DNA of 64,000 bases, taken from Gammaproteobacteria bacterium (GTDB taxonomy: Bacteria > Pseudomonadota > Gammaproteobacteria > UBA6429 > Thiohalophilaceae). A program made the position numbers and the translations under genes. The DNA lies in contig JAOUNS010000010.1 in the NCBI GenBank assembly GCA_029880855.1, positions 62,001-126,000 on the forward strand, given 5' to 3'. Under the pieces are notes generated by a model. It was given only the letters and a program-made list of their open reading frames with translations, ran no database searches and was not told the origin of the DNA. This document shows, piece after piece, positions 37,456-47,895 of this stretch. The first letter of the stretch is position 1. Each line of letters opens with the position of its first letter.

Positions 37456-38223
37456 ATGGGAAAAGACCACAACCTGTTAGAAGAGCTGGATAAAACAACT
37501 CTTCCGCAACATGTTGCCATTATTATGGATGGAAATGGGCGCTGGGCACAAAAAAGACTGATGCCCCGTTTTGCCGGTCACAAGTCAGGCGTCAATACGG
37601 TGCGCGCCATCGTCGAGGCCTCCGTGCAGCTGGGTATCAAGGCATTGACCCTGTTTGCCTTTTCCAGCGAAAACTGGCAACGTCCGCAAAAAGAAGTCGA
37701 TACCCTGATGGATTTGTTTGTCTCCGCGCTGGAACGTGAAGTCGCTCAACTGCACAAGAATAATGTCTGTCTGAAGTTTATCGGTGATCGCACAGTCTTC
37801 AGCAGCAAATTACAGCAGAGGATTAATGAGTCAGAATCATTAACGGCTGCAAATTCCGGTCTGCAATTATCCATTGCAGCCAACTACGGTGGAAAATGGG
37901 ATATTCTGCAAGCGGTGCAAAAGATCGCCGCGAAGGTAAAGGCGAATGAATTGGAACCGTCTGATATCACCGTTGCAGATATTGAGACGTACATGTGCCT
38001 GGCGGACATGCCCGCACCTGATCTGTTTATCCGCACAGGCGGCGAACAACGCATTAGTAATTTTTTGATCTGGCAACTGGCTTACACAGAACTCTACTTC
38101 ACCGAGGTGCTCTGGCCGGATTTTGATATCACCGCCTTTATAGAGGCAATCAAGGCATATTCGGGGCGGCAACGCCGCTTTGGTCTGACTGGAGAACAGG
38201 TGGCGAAACAAGGCAATGCTTAA
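37456..38223 (+). CDS. uppS: Undecaprenyl diphosphate synthase
   Basis: cis-prenyltransferase making the C55 carrier for peptidoglycan and O-antigen. 255 residues; the MDGNGRWAQKR motif contains the catalytic Asp, FAFSSENWQRP and the late RTGGEQRISNFLIWQLAYTE are family signatures. It overlaps cdsA by eight bases. Confidence 0.96.
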   Translation: MGKDHNLLEELDKTTLPQHVAIIMDGNGRWAQKRLMPRFAGHKSGVNTVRAIVEASVQLGIKALTLFAFSSENWQRPQKEVDTLMDLFVSALEREVAQLHKNNVCLKFIGDRTVFSSKLQQRINESESLTAANSGLQLSIAANYGGKWDILQAVQKIAAKVKANELEPSDITVADIETYMCLADMPAPDLFIRTGGEQRISNFLIWQLAYTELYFTEVLWPDFDITAFIEAIKAYSGRQRRFGLTGEQVAKQGNA

Positions 38224-39049
38224 ACAACGTATTCTTACCGCAATTATCCTTGTCCCCTTGCTGGTCTGGGGTATTTTTGCTTTACCGAAACAGTGGTTCA
38301 CCCTGCTGGCAGCAATTGTGTTTCTTGCCGCATGTTGGGAGTGGACACGCCTGGCTGAATTGACGTCAAGCCTGCAGCGTGTGGTTTACTGTGTGGTGCT
38401 GGCAGCATTGATGGTGCTGTATTGGCAACTGACCGTCAAACACCATCCTGCGGTGAAGATTTCCCTGTATATCACGGCGCTGCTCTGGTTGGGTGCCCTG
38501 GTCTGGCTATATATGTATGAAGCCAAAGGCATGCGGCAACCGGTCAGCAAGGCGCAACGCATTGTTATCGGTTATATCCTCTTGCTCATGCCGTTTACCG
38601 GCTTTGCTGTGCTGTCTTATTACACAGCTAACGCACCTCAGTATATTCTCTATTTGCTGGTATCCATTTGGGTGGCGGACAGTGGCGCCTATTTCTCCGG
38701 TCGCAAATGGGGCAAACATAAACTGGCGCCAACCATCAGTCCCGGCAAATCCCGGGAAGGTGTGGTCGGCGGCATGATCGGCAGTATGCTGGTTGCCGTG
38801 CTTGCCGGATCACTGGTGTTTAAATTACAGGGTGCCGACTGGGCTGTATTTGTTCTCATCACCTTAATCAGCGTCATTGTCTCTGTGGCCGGTGATTTAT
38901 TCGAAAGCGTGTTTAAACGACAAACCGGCATCAAGGACAGCGGCAGTTTGTTACCTGGACATGGCGGTATACTGGATCGGGTGGACAGCCTGAATTCGGC
39001 TGTGCCTGTCTTCGTCACCGGTCTGATGTTAGCCGGGGTTATCGGGTGA
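38216..39049 (+). CDS. cdsA: Phosphatidate cytidylyltransferase
   Basis: Makes CDP-diacylglycerol from phosphatidate and CTP at the inner membrane. 277 residues with about eight membrane helices. The family signature sits in the C-terminal part: [20 protein letters not shown] then [30 protein letters not shown] and [13 protein letters not shown] with the metal-binding aspartates. Overlaps dxr by four bases (GTGA). Confidence 0.95.
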   Translation: MLKQRILTAIILVPLLVWGIFALPKQWFTLLAAIVFLAACWEWTRLAELTSSLQRVVYCVVLAALMVLYWQLTVKHHPAVKISLYITALLWLGALVWLYMYEAKGMRQPVSKAQRIVIGYILLLMPFTGFAVLSYYTANAPQYILYLLVSIWVADSGAYFSGRKWGKHKLAPTISPGKSREGVVGGMIGSMLVAVLAGSLVFKLQGADWAVFVLITLISVIVSVAGDLFESVFKRQTGIKDSGSLLPGHGGILDRVDSLNSAVPVFVTGLMLAGVIG

Positions 39050-40251
39050 AAACGATAACCATCCTGGGTTCAACGGGTTCTATCGGTCTCAGCACCCTCA
39101 ATGTCGTCAACCGACATGTCGATCAATATCGTGTCTTTGCCTTGACCGCCAATTCCCAGGTTGATCGTTTGTATGATCAATGCCTGCAACACAAACCACG
39201 CTATGCCGTCATGGCAGATGCAAATGCGGCTGAACAATTGTCCGAACGTTTGCAATCAGCCGCGAACGATACGCAGGTCTTGTCCGGAATCGAAGGACTG
39301 AAAGAAGTTGCCGCCCATCCGGACTGTGATTATGTGATGGCGGCAATTGTCGGTGCAGCCGGTTTATTGCCCACCCTTGCAGCAGTGCAAGCGGGTAAGC
39401 GGGTGTTGCTAGCCAATAAGGAAGCGCTGGTCATGTCGGGTCAGCTGTTTATGGACGAAGTGGCAAAACACGGTGCCGAATTGTTACCGATCGACAGCGA
39501 GCACAATGCTGTTTTCCAGTGTATGCCGGACAGGTTCAATGGCGAACTGGCCGTAAACGGTGTCAGAAAAGTCCTGTTGACAGCCTCGGGTGGTCCGTTT
39601 CGTACCACGCCGATCAGCGAACTGGCTACTGTCACACCGGCGCAGGCGGTTGCGCATCCCAACTGGGAGATGGGAAAAAAGATTTCGGTTGATTCGGCGA
39701 CCATGATGAACAAGGGTCTGGAAGTGATCGAAGCGTGCTGGCTGTTTAACGCCAATCCGGATCAGGTTCAGGTGGTCATGCATCCGCAGAGTGTTATTCA
39801 TTCCATGGTGGAGTATGCGGACGGATCAATTCTGGCGCAGCTCGGCCGGCCGGATATGCGGACTCCGATAGCCCATGCCCTGGCCTGGCCTGCACGCATC
39901 AATTCCGGTGTTGAGAGTCTGGACCTGTTTGCAGTAGCGCAATTGAACTTTGAAGCCCCGGATCTGCAACGTTTTCCCTGTTTGCGTCTGGCCTATGAGG
40001 CAATCAAGACCGGCGGAACCATGAGTGCAATCCTGAATGCCGCCAACGAAGTGGCTGTTGACGCATTTTTATCCGGCACCATTGCCTTTACCAATATACC
40101 TCGCGTGATTGAAACCGTCATGCAGCAACTGGAACATCATCCGGCTGATTCACTGGATGTGATCCTGGCCGATGATGCAGCGGCGCGCAGTATGGCGCTA
40201 AATGTCATCAGCGGTCTGAATCCGGCTGCACCGCAACAGGTGGGATGTTAA
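39046..40251 (+). CDS. dxr: 1-deoxy-D-xylulose 5-phosphate reductoisomerase
   Basis: First committed step of the MEP isoprenoid pathway, NADPH-dependent. 401 residues with [14 protein letters not shown] for NADPH, then [24 protein letters not shown] and the catalytic loop [27 protein letters not shown] with metal-binding residues. The GTG start overlaps cdsA. Its product feeds the same isoprenoid route that uppS uses upstream in this operon. Confidence 0.97.
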   Translation: MKTITILGSTGSIGLSTLNVVNRHVDQYRVFALTANSQVDRLYDQCLQHKPRYAVMADANAAEQLSERLQSAANDTQVLSGIEGLKEVAAHPDCDYVMAAIVGAAGLLPTLAAVQAGKRVLLANKEALVMSGQLFMDEVAKHGAELLPIDSEHNAVFQCMPDRFNGELAVNGVRKVLLTASGGPFRTTPISELATVTPAQAVAHPNWEMGKKISVDSATMMNKGLEVIEACWLFNANPDQVQVVMHPQSVIHSMVEYADGSILAQLGRPDMRTPIAHALAWPARINSGVESLDLFAVAQLNFEAPDLQRFPCLRLAYEAIKTGGTMSAILNAANEVAVDAFLSGTIAFTNIPRVIETVMQQLEHHPADSLDVILADDAAARSMALNVISGLNPAAPQQVGC

Positions 40252-41615
40252 TGGAAATACTTAATTCAATACTGGCCTTTATTGTTGCTATCAGCGTGTT
40301 GGTTGCCATCCATGAGTTTGGTCATTTCTGGGTAGCCAAACTGATGGGGGTGAAAGTTCTGCGGTATTCGATCGGATTTGGCAAGCCCATCTTCATCAAG
40401 ACCTGGGGCAAGGATCAGACTGAGTATGTGATTGCGAGCTTGCCATTTGGCGGTTATGTCAAAATGCTGGACGAGCGGGAAGGTGAGGTGGTGCCACATG
40501 AACTGGATCGCGCCTTTAATCGACAGAATGTCTACAAGCGATTTGCCATTGTCCTGGCCGGACCCTTGTTCAATTTTATTTTTGCATTTTTTGCCTATTG
40601 GCTGATGTTGAGTGTCGGTGTGACCGGCTATAAACCGGTACTTGGCGATATTGAGTCTGACTCAGTCATGGCCCGCGCCGGGTTTGTACAAAATGAAGAA
40701 ATAATCGCTGTCAATAACAAGCCTTCACCGATTTGGGAAGTGGCGCTTGACGGACTGCTGACTGCCGCCATCAATAAAGAGAAAGTACAAATTCTGACAC
40801 GTTATCAGGGCGGGTCCGAACGCACCACTGAACTGGATTTCGGTGCATTGCAACTGGGTTCGGAGCCGGAAGAGATATTTAAAAAGCTGGGACTCAAGGC
40901 ATGGCGGCCTGTTAATAAACCGATCATCGGTCAGGTGGAGAAAGGCAGTCCGGCAGACCATGCAGGACTGAAACCGGATGATGAAGTCACTAAACTGAAC
41001 GGCAAGCCGATCTCGGATTGGCTTGAGTTGGTTGAGTACGTCAGCGCCAGACCGGGGCAGGAAGTACAACTGCATATTTTGCGCGGAACAGAAACGCTGT
41101 TGATCAAGGCCATACCCGGTGAGGTGGTACATAAAGACAAAAAAATCGGCCGCCTGGGGATCATCATTAAAGAGGCCGGCAAGTTTCCGGAGGAGATGAA
41201 GGCCGGTTACCGGTACCCGCTGATTGAGGGTTTGCCTGAATCAATTGAGATGGTTTGGACGAAATCCATCTTTGCCCTGAAAATGATTGGAAAGTTGGTG
41301 ACGGGACAGATATCACTGAAAAACCTCAGTGGACCGATTAACATTGCCGTTTTTGCCGGGTATTCTGCAAGTGCAGGTTTTGCCCGTTTTCTCGATTTTC
41401 TTGCCATTGTCAGCATCAGTCTGGGGATTATCAATTTGCTGCCTGTCCCGGTGCTGGATGGCGGCCATCTGATGTTTTATCTGGTTGAAATTGTGCGTGG
41501 CAAACCGGTATCTGAAGAGGTGGAGGAATATGGCTTTCGGATTGGATTATTCATCGTATTGATGATGATGAGTATCGCAATAATAAATGATATTACCCGG
41601 CTGCTTGGGAAATAG
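40251..41615 (+). CDS. rseP: Site-2 intramembrane protease RseP
   Basis: Zinc metalloprotease that cleaves the anti-sigma factor RseA within the membrane and clears signal peptides. The first helix has HEFGH (residues 21-25, zinc site), the second half has PVPVLDGGHL with the third zinc ligand, and two PDZ domains lie between (IGDIESDSVMARAGFVQNEE and IGQVEKGSPADHAGLKPDDE). About 454 residues. ATG 40251 overlaps the dxr stop (TAATG); an in-frame ATG at 40245 is an alternative. Confidence 0.96.
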   Translation: MEILNSILAFIVAISVLVAIHEFGHFWVAKLMGVKVLRYSIGFGKPIFIKTWGKDQTEYVIASLPFGGYVKMLDEREGEVVPHELDRAFNRQNVYKRFAIVLAGPLFNFIFAFFAYWLMLSVGVTGYKPVLGDIESDSVMARAGFVQNEEIIAVNNKPSPIWEVALDGLLTAAINKEKVQILTRYQGGSERTTELDFGALQLGSEPEEIFKKLGLKAWRPVNKPIIGQVEKGSPADHAGLKPDDEVTKLNGKPISDWLELVEYVSARPGQEVQLHILRGTETLLIKAIPGEVVHKDKKIGRLGIIIKEAGKFPEEMKAGYRYPLIEGLPESIEMVWTKSIFALKMIGKLVTGQISLKNLSGPINIAVFAGYSASAGFARFLDFLAIVSISLGIINLLPVPVLDGGHLMFYLVEIVRGKPVSEEVEEYGFRIGLFIVLMMMSIAIINDITRLLGK

Positions 41616-41629
41616 GTTGTTAGAATAAT

Positions 41630-43906
41630 ATGCGTGTTTTTTTATATATATATTTGTGTCTGTTTGTCACATTACCGGTTTGCGCGTTTGAGTCTTTTAC
41701 AGTGAAGGACATTCGTCTGGAAGGCTTGCAACGTACCTCTGTCGGAACCGTGTTCAATTACCTGCCAATCAAAGTGGGTGATACCCTGAATCGGGACCTC
41801 TCGGTCAGGGCAATTCGTTCTCTGTATAAAACCGGTTTCTTTAAAGATGTGCGGCTGGAAAGAGAAAATGATGTCCTGGTGATTTTTTTGGCGGAAAAAC
41901 CGGCGATTGCCAGTATTACGCTGGAAGGGAATTCAGACATATCGACAGACCAGTTGAAAGATGCGCTGAAACAGATCGGACTGGTTGAAGGCCGGGTGTT
42001 TAACCGATCATTACTCGATAACATCAAAATTGAATTACAACGCCAGTATTTCGGACTTGGCAAATATGGTGTCAATATAACAACAAATATCACCCCGTTA
42101 CAAAGAAACCGAGTTGATGTTGATATCCGGATCGCAGAAGGTGCGAAAGCCCGGGTTTACGAATTGAATATTGTCGGCAATCAGGTATTTCCCACAACAA
42201 AACTCCTGTCGCAAGTCGAACTGAGTGGTGTATCCATGTTCGGCGGTCGGCAAAACTACTCCAAGCAAGTATTAACAGCAGATATCGAAACCATCAAATC
42301 CTATTATCTGGATCGCGGCTATATCAATTTTTCGGTTGATTCCACCCAGGTTTCGATCACACCGGACAGACAGGATGTCTACATTACCTTGAATGTCACG
42401 GAAGGTGATCAATTCACCATCAATAAAATCAAACTGGCCGGTGAGTTGATTCTTGATCAAAAGGAAATGATGTCACTGCTGGAAATTGCCGAAGGTGAGA
42501 TATTCTCGCGCAAGAATGTCAGTATCAGCCGCTCAAAGATCATTACCCGGATGACCGAAGAAGGGTATGCCTTCGCAAATATCAATATTGTGCCTGATAT
42601 TGATAAAACTCGTCGCACTGTGGAATTGACGGTCTTTGTTGATCCCGGACGTCGTGTCTATGTACGACGTATTAACATCAGCGGCAATACCAAGACCAGG
42701 GATGAGGTGATTCGGCGTGAGTTGCGCCTGTTTGAGAACAGCGCCTTTTCCACCAAACTGGTTGCCGATTCACAAACAAGATTGAATCGATTGGGCTTTT
42801 TTGAGTCAGTCAATGTGGAAACACCCGCCGTACCCGGTGCCAATGACCTGGTTGATATCAATTACAAGGTTACTGAACGGCCAACCGGTTCACTCTCCGC
42901 CGGTATTGGTTATTCCGATCAAAATGGCGCACTGTTCACCTTTGCCGTCTCGCAGGAAAACTTCCTTGGCACAGGCAAGCGCATGGGCGTAAACCTCAGC
43001 AATAGTCAGGTTTCAGATAAATACAGTATAGATTACACCGATCCTTACCATACGCCGGAAGGTATCAGTCGGCGATTGTCGATTTATTCGGAGAATTTTG
43101 ACGCCACTGAATTAACGGCCACATCCAACTATACAACCAACAGCTATGGCGCGAGTGTCCATTACGGGATTCCGGTTTCAGAACGCCAATCCTTGAGCAT
43201 CGGTGCAGGCTACAAGACCACTGAACTTATACCCGGCGGGACACCTGCGACAGAAATTACCGATTTTATTACTGAAAACGGCGATGCTTACAGCAGTTAT
43301 ACCGTTGACCTCGGTTGGAGTTTCGATTCCCGAAACAGGGCGATCTTTGCGGATGAAGGCAATCTCTACTCGGTCAGTGCTGAGTACGCAATGCCGGGCG
43401 GTGATCTTGAATATAGTAAGGTTAATCTGCGCTATGTGCAGTATCTCAAACTCTCTGACAAATCGGCCCTCATGTTGAATTTGTTGGCAGGTTACGGGCG
43501 CGGTCATGGAGATACTGAAAAGCTGCCGTTTTTTGAAAACTTTTTTGTCGGCGGCAGTCGCTCGGTCAGAGGTTTTCGCGCCGGGACACTTGGTCCGAAA
43601 GACTCCCTTGGCAATGCCATTGGCGGCAGCAGTAGATTTGTCGGCAATTTGGAATTAGTATTACCGAATCCTTTATCGGAGCAAAGCAGCTCAACCAGAT
43701 TCTCCCTGTTTTATGACGTTGGCCAGGTTTTTGGAGATGAGCCCCCGTACACCAGGAATGAGTTGGAATTTAAGAAATCTGTCGGCGTTGCGCTGCTTTG
43801 GCTTACACCGGTGGGTGCCATGCGGTTCAGTCTTGCCGACCCCATCAATGCCCAACCGGGGGATGAAACACAAAAATTCCAGTTTACGCTGGGTTCGCCT
43901 TTTTAG
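41630..43906 (+). CDS. bamA: Outer-membrane protein assembly factor BamA
   Basis: Core Omp85 insertase for beta-barrel proteins. 758 residues: signal peptide (about 1-19, ending CAF), five POTRA domains (about 22-420; starts such as FTVKDIRLEGLQRT and ARVYELNIVGNQVF) and the 16-strand barrel ending in LGSPF with terminal Phe. The lid-loop signature GGSRSVRGF is near residue 642. E. coli BamA is about 50 residues longer, so extracellular loops are probably shorter here. It follows rseP by 14 bases. Confidence 0.97.
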   Translation: MRVFLYIYLCLFVTLPVCAFESFTVKDIRLEGLQRTSVGTVFNYLPIKVGDTLNRDLSVRAIRSLYKTGFFKDVRLERENDVLVIFLAEKPAIASITLEGNSDISTDQLKDALKQIGLVEGRVFNRSLLDNIKIELQRQYFGLGKYGVNITTNITPLQRNRVDVDIRIAEGAKARVYELNIVGNQVFPTTKLLSQVELSGVSMFGGRQNYSKQVLTADIETIKSYYLDRGYINFSVDSTQVSITPDRQDVYITLNVTEGDQFTINKIKLAGELILDQKEMMSLLEIAEGEIFSRKNVSISRSKIITRMTEEGYAFANINIVPDIDKTRRTVELTVFVDPGRRVYVRRINISGNTKTRDEVIRRELRLFENSAFSTKLVADSQTRLNRLGFFESVNVETPAVPGANDLVDINYKVTERPTGSLSAGIGYSDQNGALFTFAVSQENFLGTGKRMGVNLSNSQVSDKYSIDYTDPYHTPEGISRRLSIYSENFDATELTATSNYTTNSYGASVHYGIPVSERQSLSIGAGYKTTELIPGGTPATEITDFITENGDAYSSYTVDLGWSFDSRNRAIFADEGNLYSVSAEYAMPGGDLEYSKVNLRYVQYLKLSDKSALMLNLLAGYGRGHGDTEKLPFFENFFVGGSRSVRGFRAGTLGPKDSLGNAIGGSSRFVGNLELVLPNPLSEQSSSTRFSLFYDVGQVFGDEPPYTRNELEFKKSVGVALLWLTPVGAMRFSLADPINAQPGDETQKFQFTLGSPF

Positions 43907-43933
43907 GCCGCTATCTGCTGCGAACATCACTAT

Positions 43934-44476
43934 ATGCAACAGTTATATAAACATCTTTGCCTGATATCACTGCTGGCGGTGGCCGGACTTTTGCCCGGCC
44001 CGGTCCTGGCAGAAGAGATCAAAATTGGTTTTGTCAGCATGGCGCGTCTCTTGAAAGAGGCGCCACAGGCGGAAGCGGCACGTAAAAAACTGGAAAACGA
44101 GTTTGCCCCCCGCGACACAAAAATTGTTGCCATGCAGAAAAACCTGAAAAAAATTGAAGAAAAACTGGGCAAAGACGCTACAGTGATGAGTGACGCCGTC
44201 AGGAAAAAGCTGGAACGACAAATCGTGGCCGAAAAGCGTGATATAAAACGCAGCAGGGAAGAGTTTACCGAAGACCTGAATATTCGCCGCAACGAAGAAC
44301 TTAACAAGTTACAAAAATTGATTTATGACTCAATAAACGGTTTCGCAGAAGACGAGAATTTTGACATTATTCTCGGAGATAGTATTCTGTATACCAGCAA
44401 ACGCGTCGATGTAACAGAACGCGTTTTGGCAAGACTGAAAAAAAAGCACAAAGCGACGACCTCAGAAAATAAATAG
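43934..44476 (+). CDS. skp: Periplasmic chaperone Skp/OmpH family
   Basis: 180 residues: signal peptide to about LAEE (residue 27-28), then IKIGFVSMARLLKEAPQAEA, the family's opening, followed by long charged alpha helices (AARKKLENEFAPRD...AVRKKLERQI) that form the tentacles of the trimer. It carries unfolded outer-membrane proteins to BamA, the gene just upstream. Confidence 0.92.
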   Translation: MQQLYKHLCLISLLAVAGLLPGPVLAEEIKIGFVSMARLLKEAPQAEAARKKLENEFAPRDTKIVAMQKNLKKIEEKLGKDATVMSDAVRKKLERQIVAEKRDIKRSREEFTEDLNIRRNEELNKLQKLIYDSINGFAEDENFDIILGDSILYTSKRVDVTERVLARLKKKHKATTSENK

Positions 44477-44488
44477 CAGGCTATCATT

Positions 44489-45526
44489 TTGGCAGCATAT
44501 ACTTTGGCACAACTTGCTGAGCATGTTGGCGGCTATGTCGTGGGTGACGGGTCTTGCCACATTACTCATGTTGCGACACTCAAGAACGCGGACAGTGGCG
44601 CTATCAGTTTCCTGACCAATCCCAAATATGTTGCGGACTTGCAACACACCAATGCCTCGGCCGTGATTCTGCATGAGAAAAGTGCAGCCAACTGTCCGGT
44701 ACCTGCTTTGGTATCAGTCGATCCCCGCGTTGCATATGCGAAAATCGCCACGCTGCTTTACAGTGATGCGCGAGGCGGCAAACGCAGTGGCATACATCCC
44801 ACCGCCTGTGTCAGCGACAACGTCCGCATCGGGGCAGGTGTCTGGATTGGACCACAGTGTGTGATTGACGATAATGTTGAGATTGGAGCAGGCAGTCAAA
44901 TCGGGCCGGGTTGCTATCTTGCCGATCATGTACACATCGGGGAAAATTGCGAGCTGGTGTCGAATGTGACAATATTGAACGATTGTCAGGTTGGTGATCG
45001 AGCCCTGTTTTCTCCCGGCGTAGTGATAGGTGCTGACGGTTTTGGTATGGCGAATGACCATGGTAAATGGGTCAAGGTACCGCAAGTCGGCGCTGTCAAA
45101 ATCGGTAATGATGTGGAAATCGGCGCAAATACAACTATTGACAGAGGGGCTATTGAAGATACCACTGTCGGTAACGGCGTTAAACTTGATAACCAGATCC
45201 AGATTGGTCATAACGTACAAATCGGTGATGACACTTGTATTGCCGCCGCTTGCGCCATTGGCGGCAGTACCATAATTGGCAAGAACTGCCTGTTTGGCGG
45301 CATGGTGGGCGTGACCGGTCACCTGAGCATTGCCGATGGTGTGATGCTTACCGGTCGTTCAATGGTCGCTGCTTCGATTAAAGAACCAGGCGTTTATTCA
45401 TCATCAACACCGCTGGAGCCAAACAAAAAGTGGCACCGGAATTATGTCCGGTTTAAGCAACTGGATGAGATGGCAAAACGCCTGATAAAGCTGGAAAAAT
45501 TAGTTGAACAAGAACGAGGATCATAA
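44489..45526 (+). CDS. lpxD: UDP-3-O-acyl-glucosamine N-acyltransferase
   Basis: Lipid A enzyme that adds the 2-N 3-hydroxyacyl chain. 345 residues: an N-terminal uridine-binding domain ([31 protein letters not shown]) and a left-handed beta-helix of hexapeptide repeats (about 100-300) with [10 protein letters not shown], where the catalytic His lies, and GMVGVTGHL. The start is TTG with AGCAGG eight bases before. In a GnnA/GnnB background its acceptor would carry a 3-amide instead of a 3-ester chain. Confidence 0.95.
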   Translation: MAAYTLAQLAEHVGGYVVGDGSCHITHVATLKNADSGAISFLTNPKYVADLQHTNASAVILHEKSAANCPVPALVSVDPRVAYAKIATLLYSDARGGKRSGIHPTACVSDNVRIGAGVWIGPQCVIDDNVEIGAGSQIGPGCYLADHVHIGENCELVSNVTILNDCQVGDRALFSPGVVIGADGFGMANDHGKWVKVPQVGAVKIGNDVEIGANTTIDRGAIEDTTVGNGVKLDNQIQIGHNVQIGDDTCIAAACAIGGSTIIGKNCLFGGMVGVTGHLSIADGVMLTGRSMVAASIKEPGVYSSSTPLEPNKKWHRNYVRFKQLDEMAKRLIKLEKLVEQERGS

Positions 45527-45527
45527 G

Positions 45528-45974
45528 TTGTTAACTCTCGATATACATGAAATTCTCAAGCATCTGCCACACCGCTATCCATTTTTATTAATTGATCGTG
45601 TGACAGAATGCGAACCGGGCAAGTACCTGCATGGCTATAAAAATGTCACGTACAATGAGCCCTTTTTCAATGGGCATTTCCCGCAACGTCCCGTAATGCC
45701 GGGTGTGTTGATTCTGGAAGCCCTGGCCCAGGCAACCGGTATTCTGGCGTTTCGTACAGTCGGCCGCGTGCCGGATGAAAATTCGCTTTATTATTTCGTT
45801 GGTATTGATAAAGGACGTTTCAAACAGCCGGTTAATCCGGGTGACCAGTTGGTGCTGCAGGTGGAATATGTCAAACAGCTGCGTGGCATCTGGAAGTTTG
45901 TCGGTCGTGCACTGGTGGATGGTAATGTCGTCTGTACCGCTGACTTGATGTGTGCAGAACGAGAGATAGTATGA
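45528..45974 (+). CDS. fabZ: 3-hydroxyacyl-[acyl-carrier-protein] dehydratase FabZ
   Basis: Hot-dog-fold dehydratase of fatty acid elongation. 148 residues. [13 protein letters not shown] opens the fold and [22 protein letters not shown] carries the catalytic His and Glu. I set the start at TTG 45528, which has ACGAGGA nine bases upstream and matches the length of E. coli FabZ (151); the open frame runs further up into lpxD. Competes with LpxA/LpxD for 3-hydroxyacyl-ACP. Overlaps lpxA by four bases. Confidence 0.95.
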   Translation: MLTLDIHEILKHLPHRYPFLLIDRVTECEPGKYLHGYKNVTYNEPFFNGHFPQRPVMPGVLILEALAQATGILAFRTVGRVPDENSLYYFVGIDKGRFKQPVNPGDQLVLQVEYVKQLRGIWKFVGRALVDGNVVCTADLMCAEREIV

Positions 45975-46759
45975 GTCTGCATCCAACCGCAGTCATCGAT
46001 CCATCGGCAAAACTGGAAAATAATGTCACAATCGGTCCTTATAGTGTCATCGGGCCTGATGTTGAAATTGGTGAAGGGACCTGGATAGGTCCCCATGTGG
46101 TAATCAATGGGCCGAGCAAAATCGGTCGTGAAAACCGTATTTTCCAGTTTGCCTCTATCGGCGAGATACCCCAGGACAAAAAATTTCATGGCGAGAAATC
46201 GCGTCTGGAAATAGGGGACCGGAATACCATTCGTGAATTTGTCACCATTAATCGCGGCACCGAGGATGGAGGAGGGATCACCAGGATTGGCAATGACAAC
46301 TGGTTGATGGCCTATATTCATATCGCGCACGATTGTATTGTCGGCAGCAACACGATCTTTGCCAACTCCGCCACCCTGGCCGGGCATGTGGAGATCCGTG
46401 ATTATGCCATCCTGGGTGGTTCAACCCTGGTGCACCAGTTTTGTGTCGTGGGTGAACATGCCTTTTGTGGTATGGGCAGTGCAATCAGCATGGATGTGCC
46501 GCCTTATGTCCTGGTTGGCGGCAATCCGACTGAACCCCATGGTCTGAACGTGGAAGGATTGAAACGGCGCGGTTTCAGCAAGGAAGCCATCAGGCAGCTC
46601 AAGGATGCCTACAAGCTGACATATAAATCCGGTCTGAAAATTGATCAGGTCATCAATGAACTGGAACCCCGGACCGGGGACGTTCCTGAACTGCTGCCTT
46701 ATGTCACGCTGTTAAAAAATTCAGAACGGGGCATTCTGCGTCCGCAGAAAAAATCCTAA
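45971..46759 (+). CDS. lpxA: UDP-(2,3-di)amino/GlcNAc acyltransferase LpxA
   Basis: First lipid A acyltransferase, 262 residues like E. coli. The beta-helix repeats run to about 185; the catalytic His is His120 in HIAHDC (E. coli His125, offset five). At the E. coli Gly173 'hydrocarbon ruler' position stands Met168 (CGMGS), the residue also found in Pseudomonas aeruginosa, whose LpxA prefers 10-carbon chains. Asn94 replaces E. coli His99. With gnnA and gnnB nearby the natural acceptor may be UDP-GlcNAc3N. ATG 45971 overlaps the fabZ stop. Its stop overlaps that of the convergent lpxB by four bases. Confidence 0.95.
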   Translation: MSLHPTAVIDPSAKLENNVTIGPYSVIGPDVEIGEGTWIGPHVVINGPSKIGRENRIFQFASIGEIPQDKKFHGEKSRLEIGDRNTIREFVTINRGTEDGGGITRIGNDNWLMAYIHIAHDCIVGSNTIFANSATLAGHVEIRDYAILGGSTLVHQFCVVGEHAFCGMGSAISMDVPPYVLVGGNPTEPHGLNVEGLKRRGFSKEAIRQLKDAYKLTYKSGLKIDQVINELEPRTGDVPELLPYVTLLKNSERGILRPQKKS

Positions 46760-47886
46760 CCCAGCATTTTCACCAGCAGGCGGGCAATGTTATTAATGCC
46801 GCCGCCGGCGCCCAACCGCGCCTTGATGGTGCCCAGCCCGGCCTTAACCGTCTGATAATGTGCATTATCATCCAGCAACTTGTTGATCTCACGCGTGATA
46901 TTTTCCGGCGTTGCCTTGTGTTGTATCAACTCCGGCGTGACCTGGGCATCGGCCACGATATTGCACAGACCAATGTAAGGGATCTTCAGCATCCGACTGA
47001 CAATGGCATAGGTTAACCAGGATACCTTGTTGATAATGACCTGCGGGATTCCATACAGGGCGATCTCCAGTGTTACGGTCCCGGAGACGGTAACAATGAC
47101 ATCACAAGTCTGGATCACTTCGTGACTGCGACTCTCAATTATGGTGACAGGAAAATTATATTTACTCAGTGCAGGCTGAATATCAGCCTGACTCAGGGTG
47201 GAGGCAACAGGCAAAATAAACTGGATATCCTGGCGGGACTGATATAGCCGGTTGGCTGACTCAAGAATAATCGGCAACAGGCGCTTGATCTCACTATGGC
47301 GACTGCCGGGAAAAAGGCCGACTGTGCGTTTGCCGGGATCCAGTCCGAATTCCAGTTTCAGTGCCGGTAAATCCGCTGCGGTTTCCAGTTCGTCGGTCAG
47401 CGGGTGGCCGACAAATTCAACCGGCACATCGAAACGTTTATAGAATGTTTCTTCAAACGGAAAGACCACCGCCATCATATCAACCCGTTCACGAATGGTG
47501 TGGACGCGTTTTTGACGCCATGCCCAGACCTGCGGGCCGATGTAGTAGAGGACTTTGACCCCCACTTCTTTTGCCGTCCTGGCCAGACGCAAATTGAAAT
47601 CGGGATAATCGATCAGGACCAGCAGATCAGGCGGATCGGTTTGCAGGATCTCCCGCATCCGGTCCAGGGCGCCGAAGATCACCTTGCGATGGGCCAGTAC
47701 CTCAACCAGACCGACGACCGCCAGATCTTTGGAATCGACCAGGGCATTAAACCCGGCCTTGCGCATGGTGACGCCGCCGATACCAAAAAACGTGATGTCG
47801 GGATCCAGGCGATGGACCGCCTGAATCATTTTTCCGGCGTGCAAATCGGCCGAGGCTTCCCCGGCAATCACCATGACCCGTTTCAT
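46756..47886 (-). CDS. lpxB: Lipid A disaccharide synthase
   Basis: GT19 glycosyltransferase condensing UDP-2,3-diacyl-sugar with lipid X, peripheral inner membrane. 376 residues: VIAGEASADLHAGKMIQAV at the start, GIGGVTMRKAGF, LIDYPDFNLRLA, YYIGPQVWAWRQKR, VGHPLTDE and LFPGSRHSEIKRL, then SGTVTLEIAL. Unlike E. coli, where lpxB follows lpxA, it runs in the opposite direction and ends within the lpxA stop codon. It is third in a minus-strand unit after gnnA and gnnB. Confidence 0.97.
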   Translation of the reverse strand: MKRVMVIAGEASADLHAGKMIQAVHRLDPDITFFGIGGVTMRKAGFNALVDSKDLAVVGLVEVLAHRKVIFGALDRMREILQTDPPDLLVLIDYPDFNLRLARTAKEVGVKVLYYIGPQVWAWRQKRVHTIRERVDMMAVVFPFEETFYKRFDVPVEFVGHPLTDELETAADLPALKLEFGLDPGKRTVGLFPGSRHSEIKRLLPIILESANRLYQSRQDIQFILPVASTLSQADIQPALSKYNFPVTIIESRSHEVIQTCDVIVTVSGTVTLEIALYGIPQVIINKVSWLTYAIVSRMLKIPYIGLCNIVADAQVTPELIQHKATPENITREINKLLDDNAHYQTVKAGLGTIKARLGAGGGINNIARLLVKMLG

Positions 47887-47895
47887 GGTCGATAC

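Noticed and set aside
44714-45322. 202-residue minus-strand frame opposite lpxD
   Set aside because: Mirror of the lpxD beta-helix repeats; composition and lack of motifs show it is not a gene.
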